Shown in pieces: positions 26,559-33,806 of a stretch of 64,000 nt of DNA (its first letter is position 1; every line of letters begins with the position of its first letter). Both the position numbers and the translations under genes were made by a program. This DNA comes from UBA4459 sp963776205 (lineage in GTDB: Bacteria > Bacteroidota > Bacteroidia > Bacteroidales > F082). The notes beneath the pieces were generated by a model. That model searched no databases and had not been told where the DNA came from. It saw nothing but the letters and a program-made list of their open reading frames with translations. The stretch covers positions 1-64,000 of the forward strand of contig CAVZLR010000007.1 in the NCBI GenBank assembly GCA_963776205.1. Reading direction: 5' to 3'.

Positions 26559-27917
26559 CTACAGCTCAAATTTTTCAAGGTGCTTTGGAACTCTTTCCAG
26601 TTCCAGCAACCTGTCTAGGGTTTCGCTTTTCCTGATCACATGTACCTTTCCCTCCATGTCGATCATCACAATCCGGGGTCTTAATGTGATGAACTGCATC
26701 CACTGGGTCATGTTGTAAGCACCCACACTATGGATCACCACATGATCGCCTTTGTTCAGTAAAGGCAGATTTACATTTTCACGGATCACATCAATATTCA
26801 TGCACAAAGGACCATACACCACAGTGTCTTCTGTATATTGGGTAAATGGCTGTGCCGGCGAGATCTTATGATCATACCAGAAGGAAGTAAACAGAATGTT
26901 CACGCCAATATCAAGAATCGTTGTTCTGCGTCCATCCGATAATCGTTTATTAGAAATGACCGTCCCCAGCAAATTAGCTGTATCATCAATTAAAGCACGT
27001 CCTGTTTCCAAAATCAACAAAGGCAATTTATCAGGGGGAAAATTGCTGTTAATCAGCGCACTTGTGATAGCTTCGGCAAAATCATCAATAGTCGGGTTGG
27101 TATCAATACCGGGTAAAAAGCTACCTTTTAAATTATTTTTGGAGGCGAAACCCCCACCCATATCAATATACTGGATCTCGTGCTGGTATTTATCTTTGAT
27201 GCCAATGGCGAGGTCGGCAAGCTTGCCAGCAGCAATCGCATAAGCATTTGGCGACAGCATAAAAGTACCAATATGGGTATGAAGTCCTACCAAAACCATA
27301 TTTTCGTAACGCATGATCTTGTTCAAGGCATCCCAGGCCTGTCCGTTCTCATAATTAAAGCCAAATCGATCCCACATAGGGTAAATACCCGTATCCATAT
27401 TTACGCGGATGGCAACCCTTGCTTTTTTACTGGCTACTTTGGCTATTTCCTGAAGGCTGTATAATTCATCCAAATGATCGATATGGATCAATGCATTATG
27501 AGCCAAGGCTTTTCTGAGATCGTCTTCCGATTTATCAGGACCATTAAAAATAATTTTAGATCCATCTACCTGGTTATTCAGTGCTTTGTCAAATTCAAAA
27601 CCCGAGACGACTTCTGCCCACGAACCTTCCTGGTGAAAGGTACGACAAACAGCATCCATATAATTGGTTTTGTAAGACCAGGCGAACTGCACTTTGGGAT
27701 ATCGGTTTTCGAATACCTTTTTAGCCTTGCGCATATTGTTACGGATAGCTCTTTCAGAAATGACAAATAAAGGTGAACCGTGCTCTTTGATCAGGTCCTT
27801 TACAGCTACATTTTCAATGTGCGTCATCGGTAAATATTCCGTCCGGGTGCCAAATTTATTGGGCATGTTGCTCTCCAGTTTCTTGATCAGCGGACGTTCA
27901 TATCTTTGTTTTTCCAT
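26559..27917 (-). CDS. Fold-type III PLP-dependent decarboxylase (DapDC/ODC-like)
   Basis: Protein of about 452 residues in the alanine-racemase/ornithine- and diaminopimelate-decarboxylase superfamily. The N-terminal TIM barrel carries the PLP lysine in FAWSYKTNYMDAV near residue 83. LVGLHTHIGTFM (His facing the PLP ring), QYIDMGGGFASK (glycine-rich phosphate loop) and LILETGRALIDDT follow. The C-terminal beta domain has VYGPLCMNIDVIRENV, the GPxCxxxD signature whose Cys serves the second active site of the dimer. The substrate could be an amino acid such as DAP, lysine, ornithine or a peptide-linked residue. It is not a plain LysA by context. ATG at 27917 is preferred over GTG at 27920. It lies 21 bp after the ATP-grasp gene. 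Confidence 0.88.
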   Translation of the reverse strand: MEKQRYERPLIKKLESNMPNKFGTRTEYLPMTHIENVAVKDLIKEHGSPLFVISERAIRNNMRKAKKVFENRYPKVQFAWSYKTNYMDAVCRTFHQEGSWAEVVSGFEFDKALNNQVDGSKIIFNGPDKSEDDLRKALAHNALIHIDHLDELYSLQEIAKVASKKARVAIRVNMDTGIYPMWDRFGFNYENGQAWDALNKIMRYENMVLVGLHTHIGTFMLSPNAYAIAAGKLADLAIGIKDKYQHEIQYIDMGGGFASKNNLKGSFLPGIDTNPTIDDFAEAITSALINSNFPPDKLPLLILETGRALIDDTANLLGTVISNKRLSDGRRTTILDIGVNILFTSFWYDHKISPAQPFTQYTEDTVVYGPLCMNIDVIRENVNLPLLNKGDHVVIHSVGAYNMTQWMQFITLRPRIVMIDMEGKVHVIRKSETLDRLLELERVPKHLEKFEL

Positions 27918-27938
27918 CACTTTTTAATTTCAATATTT

Positions 27939-28985
27939 TTATAATTCTCCGGTCGTAGATATCTTTTCAAAATCTTTCAGATCAACAATCATATCCCACG
28001 AGTAGCGAATGAACATTTTACCATGCTCGAAGGTGGTATAAGGCGCCACTTCTTCACCAAGTGCCAACAGGGTCAGTGCTTCCGGAATATTTTGCCCGAC
28101 TCCAACAGCCAGGTATACCCAGGCCGGAATCCGCGGGTTAATCTCCATCAGGTAATATTCATTCTTGCTGTTCTTCATAAGTTCCAACTCAAAGCCACCT
28201 CTCCATTTCGTTTCCTTTACAAAGCGTCTTGTCATTTCCAGCAGCTTTTCATCGGTGATGGCAATACCGCCCCAGGCTTTTCCTTTATCGGTAATGTATT
28301 GCTTTCGCATGGGTACAGCGGCAATGGTATTTCCTTTTCCGTCACCCAGGCCGGTCACATTGTATTCTGTTCCTTTTATAAACTCCTGGATAATGATCGG
28401 CAATCCCCATTTGGAAGCTATTTTATGGAAAGCTGAAGTAACTTGCTCCAAATTATAGGCAATAGTTGCATCGTAATATCTCCCTTTAACTACTACAGGG
28501 TATTCAAATTTTTTCAGTGTTCCGGCCATTTTATCTGCCGAGAAGATCGCTTCACTTTCAGGAACATGAATGTCGTATTTTTTGCCAAACTCCGGTAGGT
28601 TTGTCTTTTGTCTTTCCTCGAACTGTTCGGCTGTGGGTAAGCAAGTGTGGATTCCCATCTTCTTCAATTCCGCAGCCAGCCTGATGAACGAGAATAATTC
28701 TGCATCGAAATTGGGAATGATCACATCCAGAGATTCCTGTGCATGAATGTATTTTATCCGCTCAAACAGCATGTCAATTCCAACTGAAGGATAAGGAATC
28801 TGGTATGATTTATCTACCAGGTCATGCATATAAATACCTGGTTCCAACGACTCATAAGATAAGCCTATGATTCTCGCATCGAATGCTTTCGCTTCCTTCA
28901 GCCCACGAATAACCGGTACTCCCGGTCCGGGGCTGTCAATAGCATTTAATCCAGTTACGCCAATGGTAATTTTTCGCTTACTCAT
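27939..28985 (-). CDS. ATP-grasp enzyme (carbamoyl-phosphate-synthase-like)
   Basis: Protein of 348 residues with an N-terminal Rossmann-like domain (KITIGVTGLNAIDSPGPGVP) and an ATP-grasp fold. Motifs: FEYPVVVKGRYYDA (ATP-binding Lys strand), PIIIQEFIKGTEYNVTGLGD (hinge and acidic residues), GGFELELMKNSKNEYYLMEI and MEINPRIPAWVYLAVGVGQN, with the Mg-binding Glu and Asn. Such enzymes join a carboxylate, activated as acyl phosphate, to an amine, thiol or similar. It overlaps the PqqD-like gene by 8 bp, and that pairing suggests that a peptide or carrier-bound substrate is presented to it. The carboxylate and amine partners are unknown. Confidence 0.88.
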   Translation of the reverse strand: MSKRKITIGVTGLNAIDSPGPGVPVIRGLKEAKAFDARIIGLSYESLEPGIYMHDLVDKSYQIPYPSVGIDMLFERIKYIHAQESLDVIIPNFDAELFSFIRLAAELKKMGIHTCLPTAEQFEERQKTNLPEFGKKYDIHVPESEAIFSADKMAGTLKKFEYPVVVKGRYYDATIAYNLEQVTSAFHKIASKWGLPIIIQEFIKGTEYNVTGLGDGKGNTIAAVPMRKQYITDKGKAWGGIAITDEKLLEMTRRFVKETKWRGGFELELMKNSKNEYYLMEINPRIPAWVYLAVGVGQNIPEALTLLALGEEVAPYTTFEHGKMFIRYSWDMIVDLKDFEKISTTGEL

Positions 28986-29226
28986 CGTTCATGATAATTG
29001 AATAGTGCTTCAGCATGGCAACGAAATCGTTCAGGTCTTTTTCAACTGAGGTTTCGTCCACATTATATCGTTCAAGGATGAACTCTGTTGCTTCCTGAAT
29101 GGATTTTTTATCCTTTAACAATTGAATGACTTCGGCACCAATTGGATTTACGGTAAATGATTCTCCGGTTGCCGGGTTAAAAACAAAGCCCGATTCGCTG
29201 ATGGCTATATCACTTTTAATATGCAT
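28978..29226 (-). CDS. PqqD-like small protein (RRE-type peptide-binding fold)
   Basis: Protein of 82 residues and the first gene of the operon. The sequence follows the PqqD pattern: GFVFNPATGESFTVNPIGAE (beta strands then the first helix), VIQLLKDKKSIQEATEFIL, and YNVDETSVEKDLNDFVAML, a winged-helix-like fold. In RiPP pathways such domains bind a precursor leader peptide and hand it to the modifying enzyme. Here the enzyme would be the overlapping ATP-grasp protein. No precursor peptide gene is evident within 100 bp upstream, so the ligand may be something other than a ribosomal peptide, or encoded elsewhere. Confidence 0.85.
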   Translation of the reverse strand: MHIKSDIAISESGFVFNPATGESFTVNPIGAEVIQLLKDKKSIQEATEFILERYNVDETSVEKDLNDFVAMLKHYSIIMNDE

Positions 29227-29330
29227 GGTTATTGTTTAAGTATTAGTATTGATACGTAAATTAACGCGAAATGTTATATCAACATTGCCTGATTAAGGAA
29301 TTTTTAGAATTGGTTATAATCAGCTTGTGC

Positions 29331-30599
29331 CTACTCTGAATAAAAGTCGATCATTTTTTGAATAGCTCGCTGGCATACCGGGCAATATGTGGTATTTCTA
29401 AAAGTATGCATCATGCAATCGTGCATGGGCCGGTAAACGCCTTTTGCCGTGTATCCACCGCCTTCAAAAACACCTAATACATCATAGTTTTCTGCGATAT
29501 CGGGTGTAGGAACCAGCGTTTTCTTTTTCAGCATATCTTTCCATTTGCTTTCAAAATCAACCAATGTGGTCAGATTGGGTTCCCATGGCTCGATAGCAAT
29601 ATTGTAAAATTCTTCGTAAGAAGTGGAAGAATCATAGTACTCATCTCCTAAACCGGCAAAACCATGGCCAAATTCGTGGGAAAGTATCTGTGCTGATTTT
29701 ACATTGCTATTGACACTTACGTTATAATAGTTGAATATGGCACCTCCACCGTATTTATCACTATTTACCAGTATGTAAATCTGGTCGTAAGGGGCATTGG
29801 CTGCCAGGTCGCGGACACTTTTATTATCGTAAGTCATCAGGTAACGCTCACTATCAAAAGTATAATAACTTGAGTTCATCAGTGTATTTCTCCAGATTGT
29901 ATCAGCAGGAATATCCACCCCTGATTCCCTCGATGGCGCCAATATCCCCCGGATATTGAACTTGTCCTTATTATCGTCATAGGGGGCAAAAGCAAATAAG
30001 TCACTGGCAAATTTTTGACAGTCTTCTATAAACTGGCCCATTTCGTCCTGTGTATAACCTTCAGGCAGGATAACAATGTCCACTTTCTTATCTGAATCAC
30101 CCGAAATAAGCACATCAAAAGCAGGATATGCCAGGCGGTTTTCCTGTTTTATGAAATAATTGTCTGGGTCAACGGTATATTCAAATTTCTTTTCAAATAT
30201 ACCATCCCAATTCCGGCTATACAATTCAACCCTAACTTGTTGTTTTGGATAAGGAAAAACAACGGCTTCAGATAGTGTACGCCATGTTTCTTCCGCTTCG
30301 CGGGTGGTTTGCCACTCTCCAAATAAAGAGGAATAGCCTCTGGAGTATAGCAGCGAATCATTCTCCACCAAAAACACCTTCATCATATATTTTCCAAAAG
30401 CAAAATTATCCACAAGGTTTACTTTTGAACCTCCCCAATACGGTTCGGCGATAAGTTCATCGAATGAATACATTTCAGTTTCATGATTCCCGCTGTGGTA
30501 ATAATCCATCCGCAGGGTTTTATCTAGAAAATAGGTGTCAAACTGTGCCTGAACAGCCAGAGTCGTTAAAATCAATACGAATGCAACGATGTTTTTCAT
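29331..30599 (-). CDS. Secreted M64-family metallopeptidase
   Basis: Zinc peptidase of 422 residues in the M64 (IgA-protease-type) family. The signal peptide is MKNIVAFVLILTTLAVQAQ. The first 130 residues form a beta-rich N-terminal domain. The catalytic part starts near SGDSDKKVDIVILPEGYTQ and contains the zinc site SHEFGHGFAGLGDEYYD (HExxH, then the GLxDEY of M64). Near the C-terminus two Cys motifs, HDCMMHTF and YCPVCQRAI, match the family end. It is probably periplasmic or surface-exposed. It is transcribed divergently from the ECF sigma gene, with a TAnnTTTG box 27 bp before its start. The physiological substrate is unknown. Confidence 0.94.
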   Translation of the reverse strand: MKNIVAFVLILTTLAVQAQFDTYFLDKTLRMDYYHSGNHETEMYSFDELIAEPYWGGSKVNLVDNFAFGKYMMKVFLVENDSLLYSRGYSSLFGEWQTTREAEETWRTLSEAVVFPYPKQQVRVELYSRNWDGIFEKKFEYTVDPDNYFIKQENRLAYPAFDVLISGDSDKKVDIVILPEGYTQDEMGQFIEDCQKFASDLFAFAPYDDNKDKFNIRGILAPSRESGVDIPADTIWRNTLMNSSYYTFDSERYLMTYDNKSVRDLAANAPYDQIYILVNSDKYGGGAIFNYYNVSVNSNVKSAQILSHEFGHGFAGLGDEYYDSSTSYEEFYNIAIEPWEPNLTTLVDFESKWKDMLKKKTLVPTPDIAENYDVLGVFEGGGYTAKGVYRPMHDCMMHTFRNTTYCPVCQRAIQKMIDFYSE

Positions 30600-30625
30600 T
30601 TTTTAAGGTTTAAAAGGTAGACAGG

Positions 30626-30633
30626 CAAAAGTA
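30626..30633 (-). promoter_or_regulatory. -7 box of the M64 peptidase promoter
   Basis: TACTTTTG on the minus strand matches the Bacteroidota -7 consensus TAnnTTTG exactly and lies 27 bp upstream of the ATG at 30599. A clear -33 TTTG was not identified, so the call rests on the box and its position. Confidence 0.55.
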
Positions 30634-30648
30634 AATGAAAAAGGTGAA

Positions 30649-30656
30649 TATCTTTG
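30649..30656 (+). promoter_or_regulatory. -7 box of the ECF sigma factor promoter
   Basis: TATCTTTG matches TAnnTTTG exactly, about 50 bp upstream of the sigma factor ATG at 30707. It lies 16 bp from the oppositely oriented box of the M64 gene, so the two promoters are back to back. Confidence 0.55.
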
Positions 30657-30706
30657 TAATGACAACTCCTTTGTAACCGAAGAGGAGAACTTGCGTCCAA
30701 TAAAAA

Positions 30707-31276
30707 ATGAGAGAAGCCGACGAAACGATCATCGGGCAGGTGCTGAATGGAAACCGCAATGCGTATGCGCTGCTGGTTGACAAATACAAAGACCGTGTAT
30801 TCAGTCTGGCTTTAGGTATTGTACATAATCGTGAACTGGCCGAAGAAATTGCCCAGGATGCGTTTGTGAAAGCTTTCAGCTCATTGAGAAAATTCAGGAA
30901 AGAGGCGGGTTTTTCAACCTGGATTTACAGAATTACATATAATACAGCCATCTCGGAAATAAGAAAACAGAAACATACGAGCAGGCCCGTTGAAGAACAA
31001 TTTGAAAACATGGTTTCGCTTCATGCAGATAATATATCTGAAGGGGTTAAAGAAAAAGAGGCAAAACATAAACTGATTGAAAAGGCGATTACGGAACTCG
31101 TAGCCGAAGAAAAACTATTGTTGACTTTATATTATTACGAAGAGAATTCGGTGGAGCAGATCAGCAAAACTACTGGCCTGACAGTTTCGAATGTAAAGGT
31201 GAAACTTTTCAGGCTGCGGAATAAGTTAAAGGAATTAGTGGAAAGAATTAGCACGACAGAAATGGCTGTTTATTAA
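30707..31276 (+). CDS. ECF-family RNA polymerase sigma factor
   Basis: Sigma-70 family protein of 189 residues with only regions 2 and 4. Region 2: YALLVDKYKDRVFSLALGIV, NRELAEEIAQDAFVKAFSSL and FSTWIYRITYNTAISEIRKQ, the core-binding and -10 recognition helices. Region 4: LVAEEKLLLTLYYYEENSVE and ISKTTGLTVSNVKVKLFRLR, the -35 helix-turn-helix. It is followed at once by a small membrane protein (31288-31716) that could be its anti-sigma or sensor partner. The target regulon cannot be deduced. Confidence 0.95.
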   Translation: MREADETIIGQVLNGNRNAYALLVDKYKDRVFSLALGIVHNRELAEEIAQDAFVKAFSSLRKFRKEAGFSTWIYRITYNTAISEIRKQKHTSRPVEEQFENMVSLHADNISEGVKEKEAKHKLIEKAITELVAEEKLLLTLYYYEENSVEQISKTTGLTVSNVKVKLFRLRNKLKELVERISTTEMAVY

Positions 31277-31287
31277 TATTGATTGAC

Positions 31288-31716
31288 ATGGAAAAGGAAG
31301 ACAGAATTATCAAGGTATTATTAAATGATGAATTCATTGAAAAAGCACCTGATGGATTTACCGACCAGGTGATGCATCGGATTGAATTGGCTGAATTACC
31401 GCTGGAAAAAACCTACAGATTTGATTGGCCATACCTGCTTATTATAGCAGGCTCTGTCATTTCTGCATTGGGTATTGTAGCTTTTATCGACAGTTCATTT
31501 ATAAGCCGAAATTTCTATGTATTCCTGGGATATACTGCGGATTTCTTTCATCAGATGAGCGGTATATTTGATCCTTCACGACTTGCCAATACGTCCATAC
31601 TTTCAGGCAGTGGTCTCATTTTAGGAACATTCCTGATTATGCTTACCTTATTGTTTATTGATGGTTTTGTTTTGAAGAAGAGAAGATACCTGAACTTGTT
31701 CGCCTGGTCCTTTTAA
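31288..31716 (+). CDS. Small membrane protein, possible anti-sigma partner
   Basis: About 142 residues starting with MEKEDRIIKVLLND (ATG at 31288; an in-frame TTG at 31279 is possible). A 50-residue acidic cytoplasmic N-terminus is followed by two hydrophobic segments, PYLLIIAGSVISALGIVAFI and GLILGTFLIMLTLLFIDGFV, and a short basic tail. It starts 12 bp after the ECF sigma stop. The N-terminal part lacks the ZAS zinc motif (HxxxCxxC) of classic anti-sigmas, so the anti-sigma role rests on position and topology only. Confidence 0.75.
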   Translation: MEKEDRIIKVLLNDEFIEKAPDGFTDQVMHRIELAELPLEKTYRFDWPYLLIIAGSVISALGIVAFIDSSFISRNFYVFLGYTADFFHQMSGIFDPSRLANTSILSGSGLILGTFLIMLTLLFIDGFVLKKRRYLNLFAWSF

Positions 31717-31725
31717 AATAGCTGT

Positions 31726-33087
31726 TTAATACAGAAGCTTCACCACATCCGGGATATTGGCCACGGGGATGATCTCAATTTTCAGTTTCTTTTTATCGAT
31801 GCCTTTCAGGTTGTATTTCGAGATCATAATTTTTTCAAAACCTAATTTTTCAGCTTCTGAAATCCGGTTTTCAACACGTGAAACTGCCCTGATCTCGCCG
31901 GATAGTCCCACTTCTCCTGCGAAACAGATATTATTCCCCACCGGTTGATCATCCGCAGAAGATAACACTGCGGCAATAACTGCCAGGTCGATGGCCGGAT
32001 CATCCACCCGGATACCCCCGGCAATATTCAGGAATACATCTTTGGCGCTCAGCCTGAAGCCGCTTCGCTTTTCCAGCACAGCCAGCAGCATGTTCATGCG
32101 CCTCAGGTCGAATCCCGTGGACGAACGCTGAGGTGTTCCATAAGCTGCAGGGCCCACCAGCGCCTGCGTTTCAATCAGCATGGGCCGTTGCCCTTCCAGC
32201 ATAGCGGCAATGGCAATACCACTGGTTTCTTCTTCGCGTTGCGACAATAAAATTTCACTTGGGTTGGTTACTTCACGTAAGCCTGTCGATTGCATCTCAA
32301 AAATACCCAGTTCCGACGTCGAACCAAACCTGTTTTTAACCGATCGCAATATCCTGAATCCATAATGGCGGTCGCCTTCAAACTGCAATACCGTGTCTAC
32401 CATATGTTCCAGTAATTTCGGCCCTGCCAGGGTACCGTCTTTGGTAATATGCCCGATCAGAATAACAGGAATATTGGTGGTTTTGGCAAAACGTTGCAAC
32501 TCGGCAGCGGTTTCACGGATCTGTGATATGCTACCTGCTGAAGAGTCGATAATATCGGTATACAGAGTTTGAATCGAATCGATAATAATGAGTTCGGGTG
32601 CTAATTCACCGATATGCCTGAACACTTCCCCGGTAAAGGTCTCATTCAGAATATAACAATCAGGATTGTTTAACCCGATCCGGTCGGCGCGCATCTTTAA
32701 TTGCTGGTGGCTTTCTTCACCTGAAACATACAAAATTTTTACTCCTTGCATATTCAGCGCCACTTGCAGCAACAAGGTTGATTTCCCGATACCGGGTTCG
32801 CCGCCAATCAGTACGATGGATCCTGTTACGAGGCCACCTCCCAGCACCCGGTCAAACTCAACACTCCGGGTAGTTAAACGCTCTTCTTTTTCCCAGTCAA
32901 TTTGATGTATGGGTTTCGGTATTGCCGCTTTATCACCTTTCTTATAACCCTTCTTTTTATCGTCTTTGCTTACAATTACTTCTTCAACATAGGTATTCCA
33001 CTCGTTACAAGCAGGACATTTCCCCAGCCATCGTGTCGACTGGTTGCCGCAATTCTGACAGAAAAAAGAAGATTTGGTTTTGGCCAT
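31726..33087 (-). CDS. radA: DNA repair protein RadA
   Basis: RecA-like recombination helicase of 453 residues, normal for RadA/Sms. The N-terminal C4 zinc finger is FFCQNCGNQSTRWLGKCPAC. The ATPase domain has Walker A GGEPGIGKSTLLLQ, Walker B LIIIDSIQTLY and the RadA-specific KNRFGS in RSVKNRFGSTSELGIF. The C-terminal Lon-protease-like domain (MLEGQRPMLIETQALVGPAA, FAGEVGLSGEIRAV) lacks protease function in the family. It promotes branch migration during recombination. It converges with the sigma/anti-sigma pair, with only 9 bp between stops. Confidence 0.97.
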   Translation of the reverse strand: MAKTKSSFFCQNCGNQSTRWLGKCPACNEWNTYVEEVIVSKDDKKKGYKKGDKAAIPKPIHQIDWEKEERLTTRSVEFDRVLGGGLVTGSIVLIGGEPGIGKSTLLLQVALNMQGVKILYVSGEESHQQLKMRADRIGLNNPDCYILNETFTGEVFRHIGELAPELIIIDSIQTLYTDIIDSSAGSISQIRETAAELQRFAKTTNIPVILIGHITKDGTLAGPKLLEHMVDTVLQFEGDRHYGFRILRSVKNRFGSTSELGIFEMQSTGLREVTNPSEILLSQREEETSGIAIAAMLEGQRPMLIETQALVGPAAYGTPQRSSTGFDLRRMNMLLAVLEKRSGFRLSAKDVFLNIAGGIRVDDPAIDLAVIAAVLSSADDQPVGNNICFAGEVGLSGEIRAVSRVENRISEAEKLGFEKIMISKYNLKGIDKKKLKIEIIPVANIPDVVKLLY

Positions 33088-33112
33088 GAATACAGAACTA
33101 TATGATATGCGC

Positions 33113-33120
33113 CAAATTTA
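33113..33120 (-). promoter_or_regulatory. -7 box upstream of radA
   Basis: TAAATTTG on the minus strand matches TAnnTTTG exactly and lies 26 bp upstream of the radA start, a usual distance for this phylum. No clear -33 element was seen. Confidence 0.5.
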
Positions 33121-33275
33121 CGAATTTAAACATTGAATTTTATTGGATCCTGCGATTAGAAATTAATCATTTCAAGATAAAAACTCTTTATTTCTTGACT
33201 TATATCAATATTTATTGTACTTTTCCATCGAAAACAAACAATTAACGCGTTATTCCTTCATCTAAAACAATTTCC

Positions 33276-33788
33276 ATGAAACAATTAAAATTTCTATTCA
33301 TGGCTGTGGGGTTTCTCATAGCCATAAGTGTCTATGCCCAGGAAATGCCCCGAAGGGTGTTTGCTGCAAGTGGGGGACAAGGGAGTTCAGGTAACATTGA
33401 GCTTTCCTGGACCATTGGCCAATCAGGACTGGTTGGCACCTTCACTAAACCATCATTCATAATTAATACGGGATTTCAACAGTTTGACAACCTGTTGGTT
33501 TCTATTGATGAGAATATAGCGGATATACATTTTACATTGTATCCAAATCCATTTCGAGATCATTTTTACCTGGATATTCAATCAGCCAAACAAGTTGATG
33601 TGAATATACAGTTGTTCGACAATTATGGCAGATTACTGATCAACAGAGATATTGGTGAGAATTCAGTAATGAGTAAACAAACAATTCAGACCCGGGGACT
33701 AACACCCGGCGTTTACAGTCTTCTTGTTACAACTAAAGATGATAATAATTCCATTTCAACCAAATATTTCAAATTAATTAAACATTAA
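33276..33788 (+). CDS. Small T9SS-secreted protein
   Basis: Protein of 170 residues. The signal peptide is MKQLKFLFMAVGFLIAISVYAQ. The short N-terminal part has SSGNIELSWTIGQSGLVGTF and INTGFQQFD, a pattern common in small Bacteroidota surface proteins. Residues 85-170 are a type A T9SS sorting domain: LYPNPFRDHFYLDI, VNIQLFDNYGRLLI and GLTPGVYSLLVTTKDD, ending in YFKLIKH. It would cross the outer membrane through the Por machinery. It is followed 18 bp later by a second secreted protein that has no sorting domain, so the two are probably an operon. The function is unknown. Confidence 0.88.
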   Translation: MKQLKFLFMAVGFLIAISVYAQEMPRRVFAASGGQGSSGNIELSWTIGQSGLVGTFTKPSFIINTGFQQFDNLLVSIDENIADIHFTLYPNPFRDHFYLDIQSAKQVDVNIQLFDNYGRLLINRDIGENSVMSKQTIQTRGLTPGVYSLLVTTKDDNNSISTKYFKLIKH

Positions 33789-33806
33789 ACCCAAATACTT
33801 AAAACC

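Noticed and set aside
26559..27917. Annotation as diaminopimelate decarboxylase (lysA)
   Set aside because: The fold and PLP motifs agree, but the operon context (PqqD, ATP-grasp, UT-M23) and the different N-terminus argue against a plain lysine-pathway enzyme, so only the superfamily is named.
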